The position numbers were made by a program, and so were the translations under genes. This document shows, in pieces, positions 25,643 through 33,612 of a stretch of 64,000 nucleotides of DNA. Positions within the stretch are counted from its first letter, which is position 1; every line of letters starts with the position of its first letter. The notes under the pieces were generated by a model. It saw only the letters and a program-made list of their open reading frames with translations, had not been told where the DNA came from and ran no database searches. Source of the stretch: Deferribacteres bacterium (GTDB lineage: Bacteria; Zhuqueibacterota; Zhuqueibacteria; Zhuqueibacterales; Geothermadaptataceae). The DNA lies in assembly GCA_020633675.1 (NCBI GenBank), contig JACKDE010000003.1, forward strand, positions 930,001-994,000. Direction: 5' to 3'.

Positions 25643-27250
25643 CTATTGTCTTTCATCTCGAAAAGCGAGCAAAGCTGCCCTGAATTTTGCAATGAATTCC
25701 TGCTGCTTCTCCGTCAAATCCCATGCCTCTGCAAAAATGCGCCAGCGGACAATCTCGCCATTCTGCACCTCAACGAAGACAATTGAACTGGTGAAAAGCT
25801 GAAATTTTTCCACCAGGGGCTGGAACTGTGGCAGAGCCATATTCACAAGTTGAAAAACAGGTGTGCTTTCCGGCAAATTTTGTTGTGCAAGGCTGTCGAG
25901 TCCGGCGCGGGCATGTGCTTCCATATTGTTACAGAAGCTGCAACGCTCGTTGCGATGAAATTGCAGCACCGCGACGCCGGATTGAAAGGGCAGCTCGAGC
26001 GCAGAGTTGAGAGCAGCTTCAGAGAGAGTTGGTATGCTTTCACGATTCGATGTCGTTCTGTTTGAGATCAGCACACCAAGATAAAAGGCGACAAAAAGCA
26101 ACAGGCTCCAACGCAATGCGCTTTGCCATTTCGGTGGCCTGCGATTGGCGTTTTGCTGAAGTTGACTGTACACACGTGTGCGGAAACGTTCATTGATCTT
26201 GAAAACAGGCTGCTCATCCTGCTGTCGGATTTCACCGGCAAAAGCATAAATATTGACCGGGCAGGCACCAGCCACACTTGCGGAGCGGGCAACCTGAAGC
26301 ACGCCCGCTTCGACCAGCCGATTGGCTGCCTTCACGCCATCCGATGGGCAGCAGCCATCCAAATCGCGCGCATCGCTGCCGGTCATGATAAAATATTCCG
26401 ATTTGGAAGCGATCATTTTTTGCAAGCGATGGCGCAACTCAATCGTTGCTTCATCGACTGCGGAAAGATCGGCCACTGCGAGGGCATCCAGCGCGAATTT
26501 TTGCCGCGCCGATTTCAGCAAGCTGAAGGCACCTTCTTCCTTATATATATGCTGGAAACTTTCCGGCACGCTTGCCAGTCTTGCGATTTCACCTTGAAGC
26601 AGAATGCAGTCGTCCAGCTCAATCAGCTTTTGTGCTGCGGACCGAGAAATCAAGGTAGGCACACCGCGCTGCAGCATCGCGCCATCCGGTAGAATCAGCA
26701 TTTTAAACGGACCGGGATAGAGCAACGGCACCTGCTCCACAACATGTGCGGGCGGATCGGCTAATTGTGCTGCGAGTTTCTGCGCATCATCTTCGAAGGT
26801 GTCGCAGTCAAAACGGAGCGGATTGGTTTGCAATCGTGCAAGCAATTCGGGATTGCCGCCGGTAATTTGCACGGTTTTGTGATAGACAGGAAGGCTGTAA
26901 ATTCGGGCCGTTTTCTCGCAAATGCGGTTTTCTGCGAGCAGCACATGCCGGTCGTCATCGAGCGCTGCCAATGCACCGCCAGAATAGCTCGCAGATTTGC
27001 CGCTGTCGTAGCATGGGCCATTTTTGCCTTTGTAAGCCCGCAGCACCACGCCGCGCTCCAAAGATTGCTTCGAAACAATATGCATACCGAAAAAGCCGTC
27101 ATTCTCAAACACGTGCAAAGTCGTTTGCAAATTGCGCAGGCCGCAGGAAATTTCAATGTTTCCCACTGCTGGCAAAGTTCGATATGCTGCCGCGATTTCA
27201 GCTTTCGTCGGGCAGTTCAGCACTATTTTGTGTTCGAAGAAATCTCGCAT
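25643..27250 (-). CDS. Membrane-anchored protein with C-terminal ArsF-like thioredoxin domain
   Basis: 535-residue multidomain protein. The N-terminal part (about 1-190) is not one I recognise; it carries a conserved-looking PCYDSG ... SGGALAALDDD ... ICEKT pattern. A middle domain (about 200-360) has a GCCPSDG and GACPVN pair of cysteines. One membrane helix near 385-402 is followed by a thioredoxin-fold domain with a CSFC active-site pair (NERCSFCNNMEAH) and the VEVQNGEIVRWRIF segment that I associate with the ArsF family. The topology would place the CSFC domain outside the cytoplasmic membrane and the large part inside. I chose the ATG at 27250; a TTG 24 bases upstream is possible. It lies between cysteine desulfurase and the ArsG-like permease. 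Confidence 0.7.
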   Translation of the reverse strand: MRDFFEHKIVLNCPTKAEIAAAYRTLPAVGNIEISCGLRNLQTTLHVFENDGFFGMHIVSKQSLERGVVLRAYKGKNGPCYDSGKSASYSGGALAALDDDRHVLLAENRICEKTARIYSLPVYHKTVQITGGNPELLARLQTNPLRFDCDTFEDDAQKLAAQLADPPAHVVEQVPLLYPGPFKMLILPDGAMLQRGVPTLISRSAAQKLIELDDCILLQGEIARLASVPESFQHIYKEEGAFSLLKSARQKFALDALAVADLSAVDEATIELRHRLQKMIASKSEYFIMTGSDARDLDGCCPSDGVKAANRLVEAGVLQVARSASVAGACPVNIYAFAGEIRQQDEQPVFKINERFRTRVYSQLQQNANRRPPKWQSALRWSLLLFVAFYLGVLISNRTTSNRESIPTLSEAALNSALELPFQSGVAVLQFHRNERCSFCNNMEAHARAGLDSLAQQNLPESTPVFQLVNMALPQFQPLVEKFQLFTSSIVFVEVQNGEIVRWRIFAEAWDLTEKQQEFIAKFRAALLAFRDERQ

Positions 27251-27299
27251 TTCACATTTATTGGCTATTTCCAAAACGGAAGATTACCAGTATTAATTA

Positions 27300-27370
27300 G
27301 CCGCGAATGATCACGAATCCATGCGAATAAGCCATTTTTCTTATTCGCGAAAATTCGCACAATTCGCGGC
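27300..27370. repeat. Dispersed palindrome, GCCGCGAAT type
   Basis: GCCGCGAAT at one end and ATTCGCGGC at the other bound a 71-bp imperfect palindrome with inner GCGAATAAG/CTTATTCGCG arms. A half copy (TCGTGAAAATTCGCGTTATTCGTGG) lies at 25588-25612. Non-coding, between cysteine desulfurase and the thioredoxin-fusion gene. Confidence 0.6.
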
Positions 27371-27422
27371 GAAACCAATTTTATCTCATACAATCGCCTG
27401 TATCCCACGATTTTGAGTACTG

Positions 27423-28541
27423 CTATTCAAGCAAACGATGGCGCTGCACCACCTGTGCCAGCACCTCGGCCAGGGCGGTAGTCGCGTCTTCGGTTGTATC
27501 GCGTCCCATCGAAATGCGCACGGTCCCCAGGGCTTGCTTGTCGCTGCGGCCGATTGCGGTGATCACACGAGATGGTATGACTTGATCGGCATGACAAGCC
27601 GAACCTGCGGAAATGGCAAAACCTCGCATACTCATTTCCGCCACCAGGCTCGCCCCTATTGCACCGGGGAAGGACAGCGCAACCAATCCTGGCAAGCCAG
27701 CATCAGTCGAATTGAGCAGATAATCATCGCATGACTCTGCCAGTTTTTTCAGAAAAAGCTGTGTAAGCTGGTGCAAACGTCCAGCTTCTTCCGGCAATGT
27801 GCTGCTGCTGAGCCCCAATGCCTTCGTTGCAGCGGCCAGCCCGGCGAGATTCTCCGTACCCGCCCGCATCGCGTGCTCCTGTCCGCCGCCGAGCATTTGT
27901 GGCAAAAAATCCAGCGATTTTGCGAGCACGCCGCCAATCCCGCGCACGCCGCCAAATTTGTGTGCAGAGAAGGTATAAAAATCAGGGCCGTTTTGCTCGA
28001 AATCGACTGGAATATGTCCCACAGCCTGCACGCCATCGCAATGAAAAAGGATGCCATGGTCGTGGCAAATTTTTGCGTAGGCTGCAATATCGTGAATGGT
28101 GCCGATTTCATTGCAGACGTGCACTGCGCTGAAGAGCACGGTTTTTTTGTGGATGGCTTTTCTGATTTTTTCGGGATACAGCCGGCCATTTTTTTCGAGC
28201 GGCACAACATCTACTCTCTTGTTGTAAAAGTCCTTCGCGAACCAGGCTGATGCATGGGCGTCGGTGGCGAGCAGCAAGCGTCCGTGAGGATATTTCTCCA
28301 TCACGCCGCGAATGACCAGATTGTTGGCCTCAGTACCGCTTGAGGTCAAAATGAGCCTGGCGCTGGCGGCATGACAAATCTGGCAAAATGTATCTTTGGC
28401 ATGTTGCAATGCATCCTGCGCAGCTGTGCCTGGTTGATGAGTTGAGGATGGATTGGCGAAATGCTCCGCAGAGATGCGGTCAAATTCTTGCAGTGCCTGC
28501 GGGAAAGGCGGGGCTGATGCGGCATAGTCGAAATAGTGCAT
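27423..28541 (-). CDS. Cysteine desulfurase (NifS/IscS family)
   Basis: PLP enzyme that takes sulfur from cysteine to form alanine and an enzyme persulfide for iron-sulfur cluster assembly or other sulfur transfer. The 372 residues begin MHYFDYAASAPPFP and contain the PLP lysine in TFSAHKFGGVRGIGG, the GTEANN cofactor-contact motif near 70-80, and the persulfide cysteine in ISAGSACHADQV. The open frame runs on upstream to 28847, inside the neighbouring gene, but MHYFDYAA is the normal start of the family and GGAGAG lies upstream. It starts 34 bases after the flavoprotein gene stop. The three-gene run NuoEF, GltD-like, NifS-like suggests it supplies sulfur to the cluster-rich neighbours. Confidence 0.93.
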   Translation of the reverse strand: MHYFDYAASAPPFPQALQEFDRISAEHFANPSSTHQPGTAAQDALQHAKDTFCQICHAASARLILTSSGTEANNLVIRGVMEKYPHGRLLLATDAHASAWFAKDFYNKRVDVVPLEKNGRLYPEKIRKAIHKKTVLFSAVHVCNEIGTIHDIAAYAKICHDHGILFHCDGVQAVGHIPVDFEQNGPDFYTFSAHKFGGVRGIGGVLAKSLDFLPQMLGGGQEHAMRAGTENLAGLAAATKALGLSSSTLPEEAGRLHQLTQLFLKKLAESCDDYLLNSTDAGLPGLVALSFPGAIGASLVAEMSMRGFAISAGSACHADQVIPSRVITAIGRSDKQALGTVRISMGRDTTEDATTALAEVLAQVVQRHRLLE

Positions 28542-28575
28542 AGTAAAAAAATTCTCTCCGATACCGGACTGATTC

Positions 28576-30186
28576 TCACTTGTAGCAAAAGCGCGATTTG
28601 AATTCCAGCGCCCCGGATGGGCAGGCATCGACACAATCTGCCGCCGCTTGTGCCAGCCCGGCATCCATCGTGCCTTCGAGCGCTGCATCGACGCGAACTT
28701 CAAAGCCGCGCCCGATGAACGTGAGTCCGAGTTTGTTTTTTTCTTTTTCGGTGATGCGCACACACAAGCCGCACTGTATGCACTTGCCCGGCTCATAGAC
28801 CACATACGGGTGATCGAATACACGCTTGAGTGGACGCCGCATCTCACCTTTATAGCGCTTGCTGTTGGCGCCGTACTGCTCCGAATAAATGCGCAACTTG
28901 CAATGATGGAAACTCGCGCAGCCGCACTGGATGCACTTTGCGGCCTCGGTAACAGCCTGCGCCGGAGTCACGCCAACGCTGATTCCAGATATGGCCTCGC
29001 CGTCGAATTTTCGCTCAAAGGTTGCCGCTTTCAGATTTTCCATACTGGCTGACAAAATCCGCAATTCATTCTCTTCGACCTTGGCAATTCTAGATTGCGA
29101 ACGGCTATTCAACACAGGCAGGCTGCGTCTCGTCAGGTAGTTGTCGATGGCAATGGCGATGGAGCGACCGTGTCCGACCGATCTGATCGCCAGCTTGCCT
29201 GGATTGATGATGCCGCCTCCGGCGTAAATGCCGGCCACGCTGGTCGCAAAAGTTTCGCTGTCGACGCGCACGGTTTTCGGCGTCGTTTCCACCTCAAATG
29301 GCTCCAGCTCAGCCACTTCAACCGGCCCCATCGCCAGCACCACCGCATCGAAGCTTTGCCGCACTTCTGCAACCGAAATGTCCTTGCCCACTCTGCGATT
29401 CATTTCAAATTTCGCGCCGAGCAGGCGAATAACATCGATTTCAGCATCGAGAATATTGCGGGGCAGAACATCTTCCGGAATGCCGTAGCGCAGCATGCCG
29501 CCCGGCTCAGCATGATCGTCGAAAATGGTGCAGGCGTGGCCAAATTGCTGCAAATGATAAGCCGCCGCCAGCCCGGCGGGACCACAGCCAATAATGCCGA
29601 CTGTTTTTCCGGACGGTGCCTTGCGTTCAGGCAAATAGGGCGACCCACTCAGCAAATCCTGATCGGCGACATAGCATTTGAGCGAGCAAATAGAAATCGA
29701 ACTGTCGACTGAGTCGCGGCGGCAGTTTTTTTCGCAAGGGGCAGGACAGATGCGGCCGAGCACGGCCGGCAGCGCAATATGCTCTTTCACTGTCACCAAG
29801 GCTTCATGGTCGCGCCCGGCCTCGATGTGCAAATTCATCATTGGGATGTTCATGTGCGCAGGACAGGTGCGTTGGCAAGGCGCCACGCAATCACCGACAT
29901 GATCGCTCATCAGCAACTCGAGTGCCTCGCGCCGGGCGTTTTGCACGGCTTCATTATCTGTCTCGATCACCATGCCCTCGGCTGCTTGCAGCGAACAGGA
30001 TGGCAACATTCGGCCCGTTTTCATGTCCTGCACGACGCAAATCATGCAGGAGGTAAAATGTGGCAGGCCTTCGAGGTAGCACATCGTCGGGATGGCAAAA
30101 CCGGCTTGCTGTGCCGCGTCGAGCAGCCTGGTCTCCGGCTTGCATTCGATTTCGCGATTGTTGATTTGAAGTTTGATCATCTTCAT
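28576..30186 (-). CDS. Ferredoxin-flavoprotein, GltD-like but lacking the NAD(P)H domain
   Basis: 536-residue redox protein. Order: an N-terminal plant-type [2Fe-2S] domain (1-85; CYLEGLPHFTSCMIC ... LPSC), a GltD-type helical cluster domain with CVAPCQRTCP and CPAPCEKNC (about 95-165), an FAD-binding Rossmann fold with GIIGCGPAGLAAA (about 196), and a FAD-return segment SVAGIYAGGGIINPGKLA. Between DAVVLAMGP and that segment, where GltD proteins carry about 120 residues with the GGGNVAxD NAD(P)H site, only about 30 residues remain. The C-terminal part adds [4Fe-4S] motifs CIQCGC and CIQCGLC with DACPSGAL. Electrons must therefore reach the flavin through clusters, most likely from the NuoEF protein encoded just upstream. 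Confidence 0.9.
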   Translation of the reverse strand: MKMIKLQINNREIECKPETRLLDAAQQAGFAIPTMCYLEGLPHFTSCMICVVQDMKTGRMLPSCSLQAAEGMVIETDNEAVQNARREALELLMSDHVGDCVAPCQRTCPAHMNIPMMNLHIEAGRDHEALVTVKEHIALPAVLGRICPAPCEKNCRRDSVDSSISICSLKCYVADQDLLSGSPYLPERKAPSGKTVGIIGCGPAGLAAAYHLQQFGHACTIFDDHAEPGGMLRYGIPEDVLPRNILDAEIDVIRLLGAKFEMNRRVGKDISVAEVRQSFDAVVLAMGPVEVAELEPFEVETTPKTVRVDSETFATSVAGIYAGGGIINPGKLAIRSVGHGRSIAIAIDNYLTRRSLPVLNSRSQSRIAKVEENELRILSASMENLKAATFERKFDGEAISGISVGVTPAQAVTEAAKCIQCGCASFHHCKLRIYSEQYGANSKRYKGEMRRPLKRVFDHPYVVYEPGKCIQCGLCVRITEKEKNKLGLTFIGRGFEVRVDAALEGTMDAGLAQAAADCVDACPSGALEFKSRFCYK

Positions 30187-30226
30187 CAGCTATTCATCAA
30201 ATTGGTACGCTGCCAGTAATTTCATT

Positions 30227-30315
30227 CACGCAAAGACGCAAAAGCGCAAAGGACACGCAAAGATTTTTCTTTTTATTCCCTTTGCGTAGCCTTTGCATCT
30301 TGGCGTCTTTGCGTG
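30227..30315. repeat. Dispersed palindrome, CACGCAAAGACGC type
   Basis: CACGCAAAGACGC (30227-30239) and GCGTCTTTGCGTG (30303-30315) are perfectly complementary; inner CGCAAAGG-type repeats extend the stem to about 35 bp each side. It lies between the NuoEF stop and the flavoprotein start, and would form a long hairpin in the operon transcript. Confidence 0.7.
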
Positions 30316-30351
30316 CACTCTTTCATCCTGCTTCACTTCTTCAGGCCGCTT

Positions 30352-32715
30352 TTACGATACTAACACTGCATCTACGGGACAGACTTGCCGGCAGATATCG
30401 CATTTTGTGCAATTATCCTGCACGATCACATGCTGCTGATAGGGCTGCATCGCGATGGCATCGAAAGCGCATTTTTGTGCGCAAAGCGTACAGCCAATGC
30501 ACTTTTCATCGATGGTGTAGGTGATCAGCGCCTTGCAGCGCCCTGCCGGACAACGCCCATCGACATGCGCTTCATACTCCTGCCGAAAATAGTTCAGCAG
30601 CGAAACCACCGGATTAGGGGCGGTTTTGCCCAGCCCGCAAATGCTGCCAGCCTTCACGGAGCTGGTCAATTGTTCGAGCGCATCGAGATCGTCGCGCTTG
30701 CCTTTGCCTTCGCACAATCTGTCCAGAATTTCCAGCATGCGTTTGGTGCCAACGCGGCAAAATGTGCATTTGCCGCAGGATTCCTTTTGCGTGAACGACA
30801 TAAAATAACGCGCCATGTCTACCATGCAATCGGTTTCGTCCAGCACCACCATGCCACCCGACCCCATGATCGCACCGATTTGAGTCAGCGCTTCGTAGTC
30901 CACCGGTGTGTCCGCCAATGAAGCGGGGATACAGCCACCAGACGGCCCGCCGACCTGGATGGCTTTGAGCTTTCTGCCATCCTTCACCCCGCCACCAATC
31001 TCTTCGACGATCTGGCGCAGCGTCAGCCCCATCGGCACTTCTATCAGGCCGCTGCGTTCAATTTTGCCGGCTAGCGCGAAGGTTTTGGTGCCCTTGCTTT
31101 TAGCCGTACCCAGGCTGGCAAATTGGCTCGCGCTGTTGCGCATGATCCACGGCACAGTGGCAAAGGTCTCGACATTGTTGACCAGCGTCGGTTTGCCCCA
31201 CAGACCTTTTTCCGCCGGGTAAGGCGGACGCAGCGTCGGCATGCCTCGCTTGCCTTCAATTGAGGCAATCAAAGCGGTTTCTTCGCCACAGACAAAAGCA
31301 CCGGCCGCTGGTACCACGTGCAGCCGACACCGAAATCCTGTGCCCATCACATCGTCGCCCAAAAAGCCGCGCTGCTCACAGATTTTCAGAGCCTGGTGGA
31401 TGCGTTTGAGCGCATGCGGATACTCTGCGCGGATATAAAAATAACCTTCAGCGCAACCAACAGCATAGGCCGCGATCAACATGCCTTCGATCACGCGAAA
31501 CGGAAAGGATTCCAGAATCATGCGATCCATAAATGCGCCCGGATCACCTTCATCGCCGTTGCAGATCAAATATTTCAGATCACTCTCAGCTTTTGAAACA
31601 ATACCCCATTTAATGCCGGTCGGGAAGCCTGCACCGCCGCGGCCACGCAGCCCGCTTTGGTTGATTTCTTCGATGATCAGTTCGGGCGACCGCTCAAGTA
31701 GACACTGTTTCAGCGTATCGAAGCCACCGCTACCGAGATACTCATCGAGATCGAGCGGATCGAGGCCGCCACCATGCTCGGTGGCAATTTGATATTGTTG
31801 TCCTACGTACAAAGAATCCGGGCCGAAGCGCACGTCCACCGGATAGCGGGTGACCGGTTCATCCTGCTCGCTTGTGAGCATACGATCGAGCAGACTGGCA
31901 ACTGCGGCGCTACCGCGGCCGAGCAGACTTGCCGGTTTGAAATGTGTAAAAACAAGCGCTTGCGTGTCCTGCGGCCGCACACGTCCGTATTGGTAGGTCC
32001 GGCCATTCCGCAAAGCCACATCCACCAGCGGCGCCTGGTACGCCATGCCGGTGCAGCCCACCGTCTTCAGCTTTGCCGGCAGGTGAAAGCGCTCGATTTG
32101 GCTGCGCAGCTCGTCATGCACTTGTCGCGCGCCCGAGGCGGAGCAGCTCGAGCACAGGCAGAGGCGAATTTCGCCATCCAACCGGCCAAATTTCCTGCCC
32201 GAGGCAGCCGACACTTCAGCAACTTCCTGAGACGATAAAAAATCCGCCAGGACATTCGGCGCTTTTTGCGTGGTCAAATGGCCGTAGGTGATGTCGTCGA
32301 TTTGGATGGCGGGCGCCAGCATGCAGCAGCCCAGGCACGCCACTTTTTCGATGGTGAATATGCCGCTTTTGTCGGTGTCGTCTGTGCCCGTTATATCCAG
32401 CTCGCGCTTCAGCGCATCGTAAATCATGTCCGAGCCCATCACGTGGCAGGCGGTACCGGCGCATAATTTGATGACATGCTTGCCAGCCGGGCGATGCCGG
32501 AATTGCGCATAAAAAGTTGAAACGCCGGTTATTTCGGCAGGGGTGATTTCCGTGACTTCACAGACCCGCCGCAAAGCTTCCTGTGGCAGGTAATTGTACT
32601 TTTCCTGTATCGCCTGCAGAATCGCGATCGTGTGGCGCTCCTCACGGCCGATGCCAGCGACGATGGCGTCGACGTCTGCGAGTTCGAGGTTCGGTGCTTT
32701 GGTGGTTGTGGTCAT
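30352..32715 (-). CDS. NuoE-NuoF fusion: NADH-oxidising diaphorase subunit
   Basis: NADH:acceptor oxidoreductase subunit of 787 residues. A NuoE thioredoxin-like [2Fe-2S] domain (cysteines C85, C90, C127, C131) is followed by a second thioredoxin-like ferredoxin domain (CLCSSC ... GCTGMAYQAP, about 183-255), then NuoF with the FMN/NADH glycine-rich loop RGRGGAGFPTG, the CGKCTFC ... [4Fe-4S] site and two C-terminal ferredoxin clusters (CIGCTLCAQKC and CTKCDICRQVC). This is the HydB/HndC plan of bifurcating hydrogenases, with HydC (NuoE) fused on. No hydrogenase catalytic subunit is encoded in the window. I chose the ATG at 32715; the frame runs to 32811 without support. A palindromic site lies 19 bases upstream (32734-32745). 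Confidence 0.94.
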   Translation of the reverse strand: MTTTTKAPNLELADVDAIVAGIGREERHTIAILQAIQEKYNYLPQEALRRVCEVTEITPAEITGVSTFYAQFRHRPAGKHVIKLCAGTACHVMGSDMIYDALKRELDITGTDDTDKSGIFTIEKVACLGCCMLAPAIQIDDITYGHLTTQKAPNVLADFLSSQEVAEVSAASGRKFGRLDGEIRLCLCSSCSASGARQVHDELRSQIERFHLPAKLKTVGCTGMAYQAPLVDVALRNGRTYQYGRVRPQDTQALVFTHFKPASLLGRGSAAVASLLDRMLTSEQDEPVTRYPVDVRFGPDSLYVGQQYQIATEHGGGLDPLDLDEYLGSGGFDTLKQCLLERSPELIIEEINQSGLRGRGGAGFPTGIKWGIVSKAESDLKYLICNGDEGDPGAFMDRMILESFPFRVIEGMLIAAYAVGCAEGYFYIRAEYPHALKRIHQALKICEQRGFLGDDVMGTGFRCRLHVVPAAGAFVCGEETALIASIEGKRGMPTLRPPYPAEKGLWGKPTLVNNVETFATVPWIMRNSASQFASLGTAKSKGTKTFALAGKIERSGLIEVPMGLTLRQIVEEIGGGVKDGRKLKAIQVGGPSGGCIPASLADTPVDYEALTQIGAIMGSGGMVVLDETDCMVDMARYFMSFTQKESCGKCTFCRVGTKRMLEILDRLCEGKGKRDDLDALEQLTSSVKAGSICGLGKTAPNPVVSLLNYFRQEYEAHVDGRCPAGRCKALITYTIDEKCIGCTLCAQKCAFDAIAMQPYQQHVIVQDNCTKCDICRQVCPVDAVLVS

Positions 32716-32969
32716 GGTTTCAGCTTTCGGCTTAGAGCGCGTTCTGGTTTTGTGTTGATCTGTACGGGTACAATTGTTATACAAGGTCAGGCACTTGCAT
32801 TTTTGAAACATCCATATGTCGACGGAGAATGGGCAGCGAAAATGGGCTGCAGGATGATCATCGTGCCATGGGCGCCAGGAATAGAGGGGGATTTATTCAC
32901 TTGTGTGTGATGTAATATATGGTAAAGCATGGATTCAAGTTCCAAACACTATGAAAGAAATTAGCGACA
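32716..32969. other. Intergenic region between the redox operon and the cassette island
   Basis: Apart from the palindrome above, no gene is supported; a minus-strand -10-like TATAAC (32777-32782) may belong to the NuoEF promoter. Base composition turns AT-rich towards the first attC site at 32970, marking the edge of the island. Confidence 0.45.
32734..32745. promoter_or_regulatory. Palindromic operator candidate upstream of the NuoEF operon
   Basis: AGAGCGCGTTCT, one base off the perfect palindrome AGAACGCGTTCT found at 45783-45794 upstream of the second redox operon. It is 19 bases from the NuoEF start codon, a place where a bound repressor would block initiation. A shared regulator is inferred. 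Confidence 0.4.
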
Positions 32970-33045
32970 AAATAACTGGTAAATTAAAGCGGCGTTCCTA
33001 TCGTCACGCCACTTTAATTTGTCCATATTGATTTTCTGGTTAGGC
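32970..33045 (-). other. attC site C (downstream end of the array)
   Basis: Minus strand: opens with GCCTAAC, containing the TAA stop of the zinc-ribbon gene, and ends with GTTATTT (a weak match to GTTRRRY). Between them a 14-bp stem, AAATTAAAG-GGCGT with ACGCC-CTTTAATTT, has one C/A mismatch and a 10-base loop. Seventy-six bases long. Confidence 0.7.
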
Positions 33046-33477
33046 ATTTTCTATGTCTCTTCCCATTTCAAAACCACAAACCCTACACGTTTTTCTCCAT
33101 CCTGGAGCTGGGTAGCCACACTCAGGACATGAACGACTAGAATCATTTATGTTTTCCAAAGAATCATCAACCCCTTTTTCCCGTGAATTCCATTCACGTG
33201 CCTTTTCCTGATCAGGCGAATTGGTTATCGGTATTTTTGGTTTTCCAAGCACTATTTTGGGAAGCTCTTTTTCATCTGGAAGTTCACGAGCTATGCAATG
33301 ACCTGCTTTTGCGTGTAATAACGTATCTCCGTCAGTAACACAAAAATAGACTTTTTCTTTACACTCTGGGCAAAAGCGAACATTCTCTTCACTAGTAATA
33401 CCCAAAGACTCCCAAATCATCGGACATTGGAACCTGAATTCTGATTTGCAATTTCTTATAGTTCGCTTTGTTTTCAT
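33040..33477 (-). CDS. Cassette gene: zinc-ribbon protein of unknown function
   Basis: 145 residues with two metal-binding parts. The first, FQCPMIWESLGI ... VRFCPECKEKVYFCVTDGDTL ... AGHCIA, matches a family of small uncharacterised proteins found scattered in bacteria. The second is a C-terminal zinc ribbon (CPECGYPAPGWRKTCRVCG). The ATG is 14 bases after the GTTAGGC core of attC A, so expression depends on upstream readthrough or a promoter in the attC. The stop codon is inside attC C. It is a mobile cassette passenger; no function is assigned. Confidence 0.85.
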   Translation of the reverse strand: MKTKRTIRNCKSEFRFQCPMIWESLGITSEENVRFCPECKEKVYFCVTDGDTLLHAKAGHCIARELPDEKELPKIVLGKPKIPITNSPDQEKAREWNSREKGVDDSLENINDSSRSCPECGYPAPGWRKTCRVCGFEMGRDIENA

Positions 33478-33484
33478 TTCGAAT

Positions 33485-33612
33485 GCCTAACGCTGAGGCG
33501 TGCCGCCGCAAACAGCGGGGCAGTCAGCTTTGAATTTGTATCAATGTAACGCGAACGAAAAACTCTGAAAAGCCGAGCACTGTTTGCGGTCGGCACCGCT
33601 GAAATGTTAGCA
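33485..33612 (-). other. attC site A
   Basis: Minus strand: opens TGCTAAC, ends GTTAGGC, 128 bases, the length range of Vibrio-type repeats. The arms CAGCGGTGCCGACCGCAAACAG and the matching 3' arm pair over about 18 bp with a single unpaired A (in GCCGACCGC) and an unpaired stretch beside the core, the extrahelical base and central spacer that integrase needs. (First arm is 33581-33602, quoted here split by features.). Confidence 0.85.

Noticed and set aside
30352..32715. Complex I (Nuo) operon
   Set aside because: Only NuoE/F-type modules are present; no membrane or NuoB/C/D subunits, and the architecture is of the HydB/HndC kind.
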